NCBI RefSeq assembly: GCF_037975245.1
Contig: NC_092571.1
Span: 13,823,417-13,887,416, forward strand
Source: Apostichopus japonicus
Taxonomy: Eukaryota; Echinodermata; Holothuroidea; Aspidochirotida; Stichopodidae
Direction of reading: 5' to 3'
Length of the DNA stretch: 64,000 nt
Every line of letters starts with the position of its first letter. Positions within the stretch are counted from its first letter, which is position 1. Below are positions 11,276 to 22,264 of the stretch, in pieces. The notes under the pieces were generated by a model. The model saw only the letters and a program-made list of their open reading frames with translations. It was not told where the DNA came from and ran no database searches. Made by a program: the position numbers and the translations under genes.

Positions 11276-12579
11276 ATTAAAGTTCTTCGAGAAGACACAC
11301 AGTTAGATCGCTTATCTATCAGTACGAAGTGCTTGTTCATCTCACCCGTTACATTTCTTTGAATACAAAATATGTGACGCTGTAACGCCAACATTAATAC
11401 ATAAAAAGCCTGTTCATTACGCATGCTCATGTGGTGCTTGCGTGTGAGTTGCCCTCGCTCTCTACTTTGAATAAAATTATATTTATTTAAATGACTAGAT
11501 TATTACGTATATTGTTTTAAAATGGTGTAAATGTGTGAGACAAAATACAGTTAGTAGAACCTTAGCCAACATTGCCAAGTGAATTATTTGTATTCATTTC
11601 CAAAGAGGTGTCTTTAGGCTTGGGAAAGAAGCGCGCCATTAATTTGACTTCTGTGTAAATTTAATAGAGACATAGAAAATAGATAAAGATGAGTAGGACG
11701 TAACGGAGACTCACGTTTGAAGAATATAATATCAGCGTAACCAGGGATGGCCGTTTGGCCGGATGGGTTCGTGAACCTGTTTGCGGACCGGCCTTTGATT
11801 TAGAAAATATGTTGATTGGAAAGTGTGTGTGGACGTGGGAATGTATGTCGTTGTGGCTGTGCGTGTCATGTAAAAAAATATAACATATAGTTCTCTAATT
11901 TGTATAACAACTGTTTCTCTTCAAACAACCTCATGTAGAAGTAGTGTCATTATATTTATTACCCTCTTTTACTTTAGTTCAATGGACGAAATATATTGCG
12001 TAAAATTGTGAAGAAACGTTCGTACTTTCTCCTTTTTACGTAAACTTTACCAAAATTGCTGTATTTCAGATCAATGAAATCATAAGTAACAAAAACAAAA
12101 CCAAGCACAATGCTTGATATTTGCGTTTTAATCTGTCACGGTTTTGTAGTCTGACTTATTTCCAGAAGATCCTCTCACTGAATTTTGAAGTTTATCTTAT
12201 CTACCAATGACCGAAAGTTAACCTTTTTTAAAGTAGATTCGTAATACCGTAGCTATACCAGGTCAAACTAAGCGTTTTGGTTTCAAAAAGTGAAATGCTA
12301 CGATGGATACCAACTTTTTCGGAGTGATCTTAAATGTTCCAAATAAGTTCTATACGGTGGATATCGGATGACACTTGGACCGAGTAACCTGTTCACCTTA
12401 CCAAGAAGATTTTCTTTATTATGAATTCAATAAAATGAAAAATGTTGAAGGTACCTCGAGGTTAGTTCATGAGGGGAACGTGGAGTGCCACGATGAGATA
12501 AGAATCTAGAGGCAACGGTGATACGGAGAGTACCAAATTGGAACCTCAATAAGTAACATGTGAGCACGAAACTGATATA

Positions 12580-12898
12580 GGAGGAAAATTTTAGAGGAAA
12601 ATTTGCCAGTTGGCAGGCAGTCCTGGAGGCGGAGCAGTGTGACATTCGCCTTCAGGTTGAAGGCGATATTCGACGTTTGGGGCTGGGGAGGGGTGTTTCG
12701 ATTCGCTTCGTGCTGGTCGTCCTTTCGTGGTCTTTTAAATGTTTGAAAGGGTGGTTGGGGTTTTTGTCTCTGCAGGTCGGTGGGCGTATTTACTTTTTTG
12801 GCTCGCTTGACTTGAGTTTCGTTTGTCAGAATGGGATGGTTGGGTATTGCCGTTTGGCCGTGACGTTTTTGGATCCCACAGAGCGGGTCACGTAAAAA
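12580..12898 (+). mobile_element. Tx1-like LINE 3' fragment with imperfect 16-bp target-site duplication
   Basis: 5'-truncated LINE tail of about 320 bp ending in the 3' hairpin and GTCACGTAAAAA. It is flanked by GCACGAAACTGATATA at 12,564-12,579 and GCACCAAACTGATATA at 12,899-12,914, a target-site duplication with one mismatch. The paralogous position near 63,415-63,440 lacks the element. The terminal stem is degraded on one side (CCCACAGAGCGGG). Confidence 0.85.
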
Positions 12899-13040
12899 GC
12901 ACCAAACTGATATAAGATGAGTTCTACCGATGGTACAGTACTTGGGTCATGCTTTTGAAAGTTCCGGATAGTTGATCCTGTGCCAACCGCATACCGACAA
13001 TTTGCAAAATACAAAATAAATAGTAGTCCGGGACTAGAAA

Positions 13041-13095
13041 ATTAAGTAAAATTAAGTAAAATTAAGTAAAATTAAGTAAAATTAAGTAAAATTAA
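13041..13095. repeat. Tandem 10-bp minisatellite (ATTAAGTAAA)
   Basis: Five perfect tandem copies of ATTAAGTAAA at 13,041-13,090 followed by a partial unit. The paralogous locus near 63,545 has only a single, diverged unit (CTTAATTAGACTTTAA), so the array expanded after duplication. Confidence 0.95.
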
Positions 13096-13559
13096 ACAAT
13101 GCGGTACGTCAATATTGGTGCAACTAATTTTTTCATCATTATGAATACAATGCATATTAATTCACAAATACCAAGCAATATATCCAGACAGCTAATGCGC
13201 TACATGAATTATGATTTTGAAACAAATACCAATATGATACATATAAAACCTTTGAAAGCAATGAAAAATTCAAAACCAAATAAGTAATGATAATCGTAAA
13301 AAGCGCTAAAACATAACAGTGAATTTTACTTGGCAGCAATGTAAACCTATACAAAGTCCTCTAACACACGACATCACGTCATCCCCAAACACCAACAGGA
13401 AGAGATCCAGAAACTCTAATGAAACACCTGCAATATATCCAGAATCAATCAAATTGAAAGAAAAACGAATTTCTCAATATCATAAAGCACTCAAAAGGAT
13501 ATATGCAGAACCGAGTAAAGAAGTAATGCCACATCTGGAATTGTAAACAATACTCATTC

Positions 13560-13965
13560 TGTCGTGCGGAAAGATCATTAATTTAAAAACTCTTTGAACT
13601 TAATGGCTAGCCCGACGATACCAAAAACGTCTCTTAAAGCAAAATATGATCAGAAATGATGATATAAGAAAAACATTGAACACCAAATGATTGGCTATAG
13701 GGTTTCTTACGAATACTAAAAATGATATTTCCAGAACCATAGGAACATTTTCAAGCCCTTAACTGTGATATATTATATACACTTGTAATTGTCAATGTCA
13801 GTATTCTACTATAAGGATGGGTTTTTAAAGGTATATTATATATGAAATGCTATCATTTTCTCTTCTGTGATTATCTTGTAATGTGATACACTTAATTTCA
13901 GTAGAGATATAGCTAATGATCGTTTATATTCGATTAAATAATTATAACCTCAAGTGGATATTCGT
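13560..13965. other. No recognisable feature
   Basis: AT-rich DNA in which I see no gene, splice-bounded exon, structured RNA or repeat copy. Confidence 0.6.
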
Positions 13966-14065
13966 TGTTTCTTATTGAACATTGTTTAATCTTGTAGAAT
14001 AAATAAATATAGTGATTTCATTTTTTGATCGAAACAGTTTTGGGTAATTTAACTTGTTTTCGCAG

Positions 14066-14288
14066 GAAAGGTAATAAAGAGATGTATTCTGCTTCCGGGT
14101 TTTACTTTCATAATTCGGAGCACACTCATTTGAAATATATTGAAAGCATTTTATCTCAAGAATCGCATTGGAAATGTTCACAGTTAAATTGTGTTTATTA
14201 CAGGGTTAATGGATTGATGATTTATTACAATTGCAATGATTACTCTGTAAAAGAATATAAACATGAACACAATGACAGTTGCGTATAA
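14066..14288 (+). CDS. FLYWCH-like zinc-finger exon (candidate)
   Basis: An open frame follows a pyrimidine-rich acceptor (TTGTTTTCGCAG, AG at 14,064-14,065) and ends at a TAA at 14,286-14,288. The peptide has the FLYWCH-type layout: GFYFHNSEHTH, then HWKCSQLNC (Trp, two Cys), then a basic-hydrophobic stretch and KHEHND (His-x-His). FLYWCH domains bind DNA or proteins and occur both in host regulators and in MULE-type transposases. Two diverged copies, at 18,925 and 53,718, keep the acceptor but have stops. No upstream exon or partner domain is visible. It may be a single terminal exon of a host gene or a transposon remnant. Confidence 0.4.
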
Positions 14289-14689
14289 ATAGAAACTTTG
14301 TTTAAATCAGCATATGAACTCTCATAAATAGGTATTATCGATTTAACTAGATGACACATAATTACATTAGGTGTCATTAATATTTTCACTTACCTTTGAA
14401 ATAATATACTATTAACGTTAAAGCATTTTAGCTTGACTTTCACCTCTGTTACTGAATGATCGATAATTGTCTTTGTCTTTTCTCTCTCATATTCAAGGTA
14501 ATAGTAAAAACTTTCGTGGAGAACATGACGCTTACGTTCATTAACATGCTTGTTGCTGATTTCTGCATCAAGCAAAACGAAAGTCCATTAAAAATAACAC
14601 TATTGCTTGTGAACCTCTATTACATCACAGAGGTGTCTACAATACACACATAGTTCAATTAAATCAGAACCAAAGAACAGTAAAAATGA

Positions 14690-14990
14690 TATTCTGAACC
14701 TTCATTAACGCCTGTTTCCCACTTTTAGCTAACGCAGCTGTTTGGGCTAACCAACGGTAATAACAAGATCCAAACGTACAAGTATTATTTGATACCACTT
14801 TACTAATTATATAAGTAGTATGTAGTATTATATGATTTTAAATCAGTATGTGAACAATATTCAGAGGTTTGATTGACGCCTGTTTCTCACTCTCAGCTTA
14901 CGCAGCTGTTTTGGATGATCAAAGGTACTACATACACGTATTAGTTTACCTTTAGTAATGTTTCATCTGGTATAATAGTCTACGGGGACC
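14690..14990. repeat. Pair of diverged direct repeats
   Basis: Two copies of a roughly 60-bp segment, each beginning with a TGTTT-CYCAC-like core: one near 14,703-14,765 and one near 14,873-14,935. Both contain ACGCAGCTGTTT. No coding potential or splice signal distinguishes them. They may be fragments of an older local duplication. Confidence 0.5.
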
Positions 14991-15464
14991 TAACTATGGA
15001 AATGCTATAAGGCAAGACACGATTAACTTTATAACACTTTACAATGTATGTTTTGAAAATCCTATTACCAACGTCCACAAGGTGATAGTCACATCCAAGC
15101 CACTTATCTCATATACTTTGATTCTAGATAGGCGTATTGATGACAGTTCCATGTGTACTCAATATTACAATATTCACTTAAAATGATTGTTTATTAGTGG
15201 ACCCCAATAGATCCCGCAACAACACTGAAGCCTTTCCATGATAGAACTTTTCCTTAACTTAACTTAACTTAAAATCAACGATATATAAATACTTCAGTTC
15301 AACATATATCCAACTGTATTTAAGCTGTGCGTTAGCGTTCCCGCAGACATATTCTGCAATTGTTATAGTTAAATGTTTAAGATTGTAAACCCCAAATCCT
15401 GCAGATACGAAGGACAAGTCCAAGTTTTATTACTCTGCTTGGTATCACTTACTATTGAATCCAT

Positions 15465-15770
15465 GATTCATCAGTAAATTTTCGGGCAGATACGTCACCG
15501 ATACGATACAATTCGGTATTGTTCAGCTCTAATCAAAGTACTTAATGACAGTGAAATATATGGAAAGAGAAAGTCACATCATCCCATAACAGAAAACAAT
15601 ATTTCATCTGATAGTTGCTTCATCTTGATAAGAAAATCCATTCAGTGCCTTCGTAAAACGTTATCAGGAACATTTCGAAAAATAAACCAGGAAGACGGGA
15701 AGACTCCATATTGGATTATTCCAGTTTACAAAAATCTTCAAATGGTTTTATACGTTGTGCGTTAACTACC
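15465..15770 (-). pseudogene. Ig V-type exon relic 1
   Basis: The minus-strand translation contains LELNNTELYRIGDVSARKF, which lines up with LDLNFTELATDDDVPRA in the intact exon at 41.3 kb. The upstream part (15,545-15,770) resembles the signal-peptide end and 5' flank of the 22.3-kb copy, including a shared motif near the 5' end (GTGCGTTAAC). The downstream half of the domain is missing and the frame is broken. Confidence 0.7.
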
Positions 15771-15784
15771 ATGCCTTTCATAGC

Positions 15785-16110
15785 TTAAAGAGCTTCCCAT
15801 CGTACACAAAAGTACGGACAGATATTTCTCCGATGTGCACACCTCGGTGACATTCCACTCAAATGTAAGTACATCTTTATGATATTTATATGAAGAAGAA
15901 ATATTAGAGAAGGCAATGTCAAATCATAAAACTTCGAATAAGAACAGGTTAACCTGATAGTTGATCTATCTTCACTATAAAAATAACAATAAGTTCCCTT
16001 TGGAAAATGACGCGGAATAATATAGAAAATGTTAAATCATTACGTTGCAAGATTTCGTCTCAATAAAATTCGACTGTATTTAGGCTGTGCGTTAACGATG
16101 TTGCCGCAAG
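15785..16110 (-). pseudogene. Ig V-type exon relic 2
   Basis: Aligned by the block GATATTTCTCCGATGTG...CACCTCGGTGACATTCCACTC with the FTEMAHTGETS region of the 22.3-kb exon, on the minus strand. The 5' flank with the GTGCGTTAACG motif lies near 16,086-16,099. Multiple indels and stops are present. Confidence 0.6.
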
Positions 16111-16189
16111 TCTTTTTTTTTTAACAATGGCCCGTTCCGTCAAAAGATTAGCATTGAACTACCTAAATTCGTTTAATTATAATTTACGT

Positions 16190-16395
16190 ACTATAAATAT
16201 TAATATGGAAAGCAAAACTCATATCCTACAACCAAAGAAAAAACTGTTGATCTGATAGTTGGTCCTCCTTGACAATAAAAATATTTTAAAAAATCAGGGA
16301 AATGTCGTTAGCAGGAACACAACGAAGAATAAACCAGAAAAATTGAAAATTTGTTCATTATAAAATCTTAGTTTAATTAGGATTGAAAACAAATC
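16190..16395 (-). pseudogene. Ig V-type exon relic 3 (signal-peptide half)
   Basis: Matches the first half of the V exon in inverted order: GGAAAGCAAAACTCATATCC parallels the CysAsp region, and CTGATAGTTGGTCCTCCTTGAC parallels the segment after the signal peptide. Only the N-terminal half is recognisable and no open frame remains. Confidence 0.5.
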
Positions 16396-16574
16396 ATGAA
16401 CTTACGATGGATGATCTCCACGTTAGTGCTTCTTACAAAACGGCACTAGCCAACTAGCCCATTCTTACAAACAAAAATCAAACTCCATGTGAGTATTCTA
16501 CTTGGAATGCATAACGCTTGAATCTATGATTCACATCCCAAAACAGCTGATTGTACGCAACACTACGATCAGAT

Positions 16575-16870
16575 TTGTCTCCGGTGTAAGTCATTCCCAT
16601 GAGTTTCAACAAAAAGGAACATTCCATTGTACACAAAAGAACGAACAGATATGTAGCCGCTCTGTGATATCTCGGTGATGTTCAACTCTAATCTAAGTAC
16701 TATATAATATTTATATAAAACATATTTAGAAAGACCAGGCCACACAATAGAAAGAAAGGCGAATAACAAGATATTGATCTCATAGTTGATCCATCTTGAC
16801 AAAAGTACAATCATTATTCTCGAGAAAAAAGTGCATTTTCCTTTTAAAGTAGTTTAGAAGGTGTAAGTTT
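16575..16870 (-). pseudogene. Ig V-type exon relic 4
   Basis: Minus-strand translation gives LELNITEISQSGYISVRSF then VYNGMF, the same V-domain landmarks as the intact exons (LDLNFTELATDD...APILYSGTF). Upstream sequence (16,730-16,800) matches the region after the signal peptide. The frame closes before the DAGTY motif. Confidence 0.7.
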
Positions 16871-16984
16871 GAAAGAAACAAGAAAACATGATCATAATCA
16901 CTGTGTGAGTATTCTTCCCTGAGCGTATAATCTTTGAATCAAAGATACATCTCCGAGAAATCAGTCAATTGTACGCAACACAAC

Positions 16985-17110
16985 GATCAGATTTGTCTCC
17001 GGTGTAAGTCATCCCTATTAGTTTCAACACTAATCTAAGTACTATATAATATTTTTATGAAAACGAAATATTTGTAAAGGGGAAGTGATATCTACAGCAA
17101 AACAACGTAT
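16985..17110 (-). pseudogene. Ig V-type exon relic 5
   Basis: A short minus-strand relic of the same V-exon segment (GATTTGTCTCCGGTGTAAGT shared with 16,570-16,590), ending near the ATGAAAACGAAATATTTG landmark. It is a partial local duplicate of relic 4. Confidence 0.55.
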
Positions 17111-17337
17111 TATAGATTTTTAGGTGCGTTAAGAACAGAGAAATAATGATGTTGTCCCGTTTTCTAGTAAATTACTCTGGATAATGAACGCCAAAATACA
17201 TAAAATAGCATTAATCATCTATTCCTGTTAATTAGTGATACATATACACAAGGCATACTTTGAATGAACGTTTATGTAGTTACAATCATAGTAGAACTAT
17301 TTTTTACTGTAGATGTATAACGTATATCTGTGCTTAC

Positions 17338-17422
17338 CTGTAGACATATACGATGGCTATCACAGAGGGGACGAGTATTATGGCAATTACGATCATCACC
17401 ACCGTCATTATGTTCTTCGTGT
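17338..17422 (-). CDS. Transmembrane exon of an Ig-receptor gene
   Basis: An 85-nt exon bounded by an acceptor TTTCTGCAG (AG at 17,424-17,423) and a donor AG|GTAAGC (GT at 17,337-17,336). With one base carried from the upstream exon it encodes D-TKNIM then TVVMIVIAIILVPSVIAIVY and a short basic end, a textbook single-pass membrane helix. Every Ig exon donor in the cluster is phase 1, which is exactly the phase this exon needs. It lies downstream, in gene order, of the degenerate Ig exon at 20.5 kb. A decayed copy lies near 21,655-21,690. I could not identify the following cytoplasmic exon. Confidence 0.7.
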
Positions 17423-17739
17423 CTGCAGAAATGACAGTAAGATGCACAAATATATTAATATTAACAACCAAACTACGTAAGTCGATTAACTTCACCGCAC
17501 TCGGGTGCATGTTATTGTAATTTTAACATGACATACTTTTGTTTATAACATATGTACTAACTTTTAATATGTTATACATTTGGAAATTTGGCTTAGATAC
17601 AAGATTTCGTCGAATTGATTTTTTCTTTTTGCACCAATTAAAAATTGCCCAAATGTTTTTCGCGCCTGCCCCTCGTCGTATGTAGCAAAGGCGAAACGCG
17701 ACGAGCAGCCGGCAATGAGATTTGCTCTACTTCCAGTTA

Positions 17740-18523
17740 CAAAGGGTTCTAGACAGGGTAAAAAGGTGGAGGTCCCGGTGCCCCCTGTGTATCCCTTGTT
17801 GATACTGATCCCTTACCGAACCCCGCAGATCACCCTACTGTCACTCGCTTCCCGTAACTCCTCCGACAGACGAACAGTGACTCGGTCTCTTTGAAATCGT
17901 GTCCTGGTTTGATGAGGTCGGAAGCCTTCTCTGAAGAGGTCGGCTTCATGTGATTCCGTTGAGGAATTATGTAACAGAACCCGCGTAAAATGGTTGGAGT
18001 CCTCTTTATAGTCAAATGTTTTACTTCATTTGGTCTGGTAAAACAGAACTTTTTAAAAGGGTTGTTTTATATCAGACTTTCGTCACTGGGGATTTGGGTG
18101 TGGTTTATTTTCCCAGCAAACAGCAAACTATCCACTAAGGCAACTGTTCGTAGCAGTAGAAAATGAAGGTCTGCCATATTCTTATTTTTGCAGATTTTGG
18201 GGTGGCTTATATGTGCGTCGTTGGGTTCCAGATATGTTAGGGAACTCGGCGTACTACGTTCGTTGTGGTGTTATTGTTAGCATCACTGAAGCATTGCATT
18301 ACCAATAGCTTTCTGTGGATTTGTCTCGGCCCTCTAATATTCAGAAGATCATATTAGAACAAGCTGTTTGACCGAGCTGTCCGCACAGAATCGTCATCCG
18401 ACCGATGTATTGTGATCTGTACATTCTAGGTTACATAATACAAGGCTTTTTCGGACATGATTACTGGTGACCGATCATTGATCAGTGACGTTTCGGATTC
18501 CGCTTAGCGCATTACTTAAAAGC
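17740..18523 (+). mobile_element. Old, diverged Tx1-like LINE relic
   Basis: From about 18,010 the plus-strand translation recalls the ORF2 C-terminal region: FIWSGKTEL, FKRVVLYQ, DLGVVYF, against FIWSGGTELVKRAVLYQ and GLGVVHL in the younger copies. It ends with a degraded 3' tail (AGTGACGTTTCGGATTCCGC, then TTACTTAAAAG) near 18,485-18,523. The GC-richer stretch at 17,740-18,000 could be its ORF1 portion, which is uncertain. Divergence is far greater than in the other copies, so this represents an older subfamily. Confidence 0.6.
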
Positions 18524-18924
18524 ACCGGCAAATAACATAGCAATATGTTGAATTGTGTGTATGCGGTCCGTCAAATCGATGAAAGCTACAACCGACGATG
18601 TCTGGTTAAAGAAAATAAAATACATAAAAATGATTGAATTTTGGTATAAATGGCACACCGAGAGTTGAAATGTTAAATAACAAAAGTGAATTCGTTTGCT
18701 GTTCTACCTGGAATGTGTTAAAAGAACCCCTTCAAAGAAAAATCTCTGTTTGTCCGATACAATTGTCAATCACTTAATTGATCATAAACGGAAAATAAAA
18801 ACATCGTGTTTTTGTTTCGTTGTTTATCATTGTTTGACCTTGTAGTAATAAGAAACAATCAATGAATGAAGTAATTTCCTCCTCGAATAAAAAAAAACTA
18901 TTCAACTTGTTTGCCTGTATGTAG

Positions 18925-19036
18925 GAAAAACAGAAAAATTATGAAAGAGAAGTACACTTCCGGGTTTTACTTTAACAATTCAAAGCATAACAAGCTCCAA
19001 GACGTTGGAATTACATTTTCTCACGAATGGCATTAA
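18925..19036 (+). pseudogene. FLYWCH-like exon relic, copy 2
   Basis: After an acceptor-like TGTATGTAG the frame reads KEKYTSGFYFNNSKH and then FSHEWH, followed by TAA exactly where the Trp-Lys-Cys motif of the 14.1-kb copy should start. The zinc-binding half is therefore lost. The surrounding 18,660-19,250 aligns with 53,480-54,070. Confidence 0.5.
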
Positions 19037-19239
19037 TAAAGATTCTTTAAGAAAAGTATAGTGGATTAACTTCTGTTGAAATGCTTTTAGAAGTTTTGAC
19101 AAATGAAACCTTCTAATCGATACGATACAATACAATTTTGAAAACTTTCTTTGGATTTTTTTGGACCTTATAGTGTTCAATAAGAATATTAATGTGGTGA
19201 TTGCATTCATTGATCGATTAGCATTAAACTTACTTTCGT

Positions 19240-20480
19240 GAACAATTTACTAGTTATAGGAAAAATAGCTAGCAATAATTTTACTTTATAGTTTTCATGT
19301 ATAGTTTACTATAAGATGGTAAAATTTGCCTACTACCTTCAAACGAATGAAAAATCAGCATATAAAACGTCCGCATAACGTCCGAAATAAGTGTTTCCAG
19401 TGAAAATGAGATACCAAATCTTATTTCTTTAAAATAGTACTCGCACTTTTTTCAAACAACTTAATTATTATTTACACCAAATTTTCCTGACTTTCCCTTC
19501 GATTGGAAAAGGTAGCTTGTGTGAGCTAGATGGAGGTTTTTATTGATTCTCGTTATAAGTGGAACTAAAATCAATGAGGTTATTTCTGTTTTGAGAACAT
19601 CAAAAAACATGGATCTGTCTGTCTAAATCACGTCAAAATAATATTAAACAAAATATGACTTGTTAGGATAAATAAAAATTAAACCCTGTCTGTTCATTTT
19701 CTGATGATCCTATGTTAGCTAGATTAACGAAATAGTAGACTAAAACTTTGATGATCTTCCAGGCAAGATTAGAGCGTGTTGCGTAGTTACATAATGATAA
19801 GGTCACATGAGATGTAGTTTCCTAATACTGCATTGCTAAAGAAACTGTTAGATGTGCTGCTGTGATAGTACTTGAGATGACAGTGCCATGGATTCACAAC
19901 AAACCCATGAGATCATTACGTCTTGCCCCCCCCCCCTCCTCACAGGAACTGTTAGGTCACAACCACGTTTTTCATTTCACGTCATGAGAATTACCATCAA
20001 GCTTCTATACAGTCTTATATTTTAAATCCAACTATGAATCCTAGGATGCCGTCTTTCATTACAATTTTGGTGTACGAAATGAAACCACACTGAAAAAAAA
20101 AATAATTCTCCAGATTATGCAATTTGTAACATTGGAATACCAATAATTTGTTTAGCTTTTGTTCCCCTAAACCTTAACAGTATTTAATATCTATACGTTG
20201 TACGTGTTTCTGTACGTTTAGCTGAACGATTGCAAATAATATGTACAACAAAGTAAGGTTGCATCTTGAATGAGTTTCACAAATGTGGTGACTCAGGAAC
20301 GGGACCTCTTCGTCTATCCAACAATACCTAAGGTCAGAGAAACTGGAGGAATGAAAACACGAGTAACAAATATTTATTACAGCTTTATACTTTAGTATGT
20401 TTCATAAACTATGTTGTTTGTATTGTTTTCTTTAGTATTTGGAAAGTGGGTTAAGATATTGTCTGCCAGCAATGTTCTTA
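19240..20480. other. No gene recognised
   Basis: AT-rich sequence with a short C-run near 19,927. I see no exon, structured RNA or confident repeat. Weak resemblance of short patches to 54,060-54,480 suggests that it belongs to an old duplication. Confidence 0.5.
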
Positions 20481-20522
20481 CAAGCTTCATAATATACAAA
20501 TATCATAAGAGTGATGACTAAC

Positions 20523-20997
20523 CTTGATCGGTTCTAGAGATGTTAAATTCACATCTGTCATCGTACTGTGATGTAGAAAGGGACTCCAACGGTTCCTGAG
20601 TAGCGATGCATCCAACAATTGAGTTCTTATCACAAGAAGTAACGTACACTGAAAGCTCTTTAGTTCCGTTATTATCTGTGTAATATTTCTGATAATCACA
20701 GCCCTCGGGTTTGATTACTTCCAGATTTATCGGTGGATACCCGCCAGTTATTGAACCAGATAGGACGACGTGGTATGATGTAGATGGAGATGAGGAGGGG
20801 CCTTCACAAACCAGAGTTGTAGGAGGCTGATAGACTGTAAAGAATTGATATATGTAAATGTAATGAGTGAGTATACGGGAGTTATCATCAGTCAATGATA
20901 GAAGATAAAGTACAAACATCGTCTCGTTGAAGGTTGAAGATGGAGTAAGTGAAATTAGCCTTTGTAACTCAAGGAAAGTAGCACGAGTAATCCTCAT
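20523..20997 (-). pseudogene. Ig-receptor exon copy, second Ig domain open but first domain broken
   Basis: The C-terminal domain is open: VYQPPTTLVCEGPSSSPS, then YPPINLEV, EGCDYQKYYTD, VTSCDKN, VGCIATQE and RCEFNIS. It ends at a phase-1 donor AAG|GTTAGT (exon end 20,523). The canonical B-strand Cys is replaced (LSGSI where the paralogs have ISCSI). The preceding V-domain part is recognisable only in shifted frames near 20,870-20,985, and upstream of 21,000 it is lost, including any signal peptide. The TM exon at 17.4 kb would be its natural downstream partner. Confidence 0.7.
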
Positions 20998-21654
20998 TAA
21001 CTTAAGTAAATGTTTATAGATAGAGAAAATTTCCTTCTTTACCTTTATTATACAAGAAATGACATTGCCAATTAAAAATTGCCGACATAATGGGGGCTAG
21101 AAATGAAGTATAGCAATATTACGTTAAATCATATTATTTAAGTGGTGCACTCGTATCATAAAATACAAGGACTTAATGTAAAGAATGTAAAGAAAACTGG
21201 TGATGCTCTCACATGCAATAGGAAAATTAACATGACTCCGTGAGCATTCTACCTTAATTTTAATCAGCTATGAATAATTCACGAATGCTTCCACAATGTG
21301 ACGTTACAATGTAGACATACACCTAAGCCTCGTCAAATGCATGACTAAGTTAAATATATTTCATCTAAAGCATTAAGCAAAAGTATTACTATAGTAATAT
21401 ACTATAATAGAATATCCTGTTTACATATAAAATCAATTATATTATATTTATCGAATTTTTGAGATGCCACAAAAACAAGATTAGAAGACACAGAAGCTAT
21501 CCTTAATACATGTGCACAGACTGAGGGAGTAATACTGTACTTAATGTATTAATAATCTTGTTACGAGTTCAATTATTGAAATACGAACATGTTGTAAGGC
21601 AAGACAAGACGTTAAAATGTAAAAACCCATAGTTACATCCGAACTACTTGTACT

Positions 21655-21690
21655 TGTTTGTAGACATGTTCATTGATGGCTATCGCCATC
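21655..21690 (-). pseudogene. Decayed transmembrane-exon copy
   Basis: On the minus strand GCGATAGCCATC...CATGTCTACA parallels the end of the intact TM exon (GTGATAGCCATCGTATATGT). The donor GTAAGC has become CAAGTA, so it can no longer splice. It lies between the Ig copies at 20.5 and 22.3 kb. Confidence 0.4.
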
Positions 21691-22264
21691 GGTAATAGTA
21701 TATTAAAAAGTAAAAACTGGCAAATCAGACCTTGTTATGAACTGCATGGACTGCTTTTTTCTAAGTTTTTTTTTTATTCGTTTAAAGTGATAGTGTGTGC
21801 CGTAAATTTAAAAACTACTAGCCCTACCGACGGAGAAATTATTCAAAATATGATACCAAAATTATCAGTATCCCACGAAATGTAATTTTAAGTGATGGGT
21901 AAAAAATATATTCGATTTCGATCCACAAATATTCCAGACATATTTCATTTCTTTGTTTTTCTCCATAAATTAAGAAAGAACTGGAAATATCAATGAAATT
22001 TGGTATGATAAAACATAAATCAATATCATCTCACAAAGTTGCTCTACGGAGTACTAAGCGTTTTATGATTGCTAACTGCATTCTTTTGTTCCGTTCGGTT
22101 ACAACAATTTACTTGGCCAATATTTCCGGTATTTTATCCAGCCAACTCCTCCCTGTTCATACAAATTATGTGTTTTGCCACTTAAATCAGACGAGATATG
22201 AAAATGGTAAGACACCGGTGACCTAGAACGCTGGTTGCAGATATCAGATAACGGTATGGCTTAC

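Larger units (their letters stand above)
10350..13560. repeat. Segmental duplication block C, copy 1
   Basis: Its left part aligns with about 48,200-48,640 and 56,690-57,000. The rest aligns with 62,486-64,000, including CAAAGTTGG near 10,710, CTGCTGCCTCAC near 10,790 and the AATGCGGTAC segment near 13,098. The 56.7-64.0 kb paralog is broken by two LINE insertions. Between about 11,480 and 12,420 this copy contains sequence I could not match to the other copy, and I see no gene there. Confidence 0.75.

Noticed and set aside
17830-18015. Minus-strand 61-codon frame as a host gene
   Set aside because: No domain, no paralog, and it overlaps an old plus-strand LINE relic.
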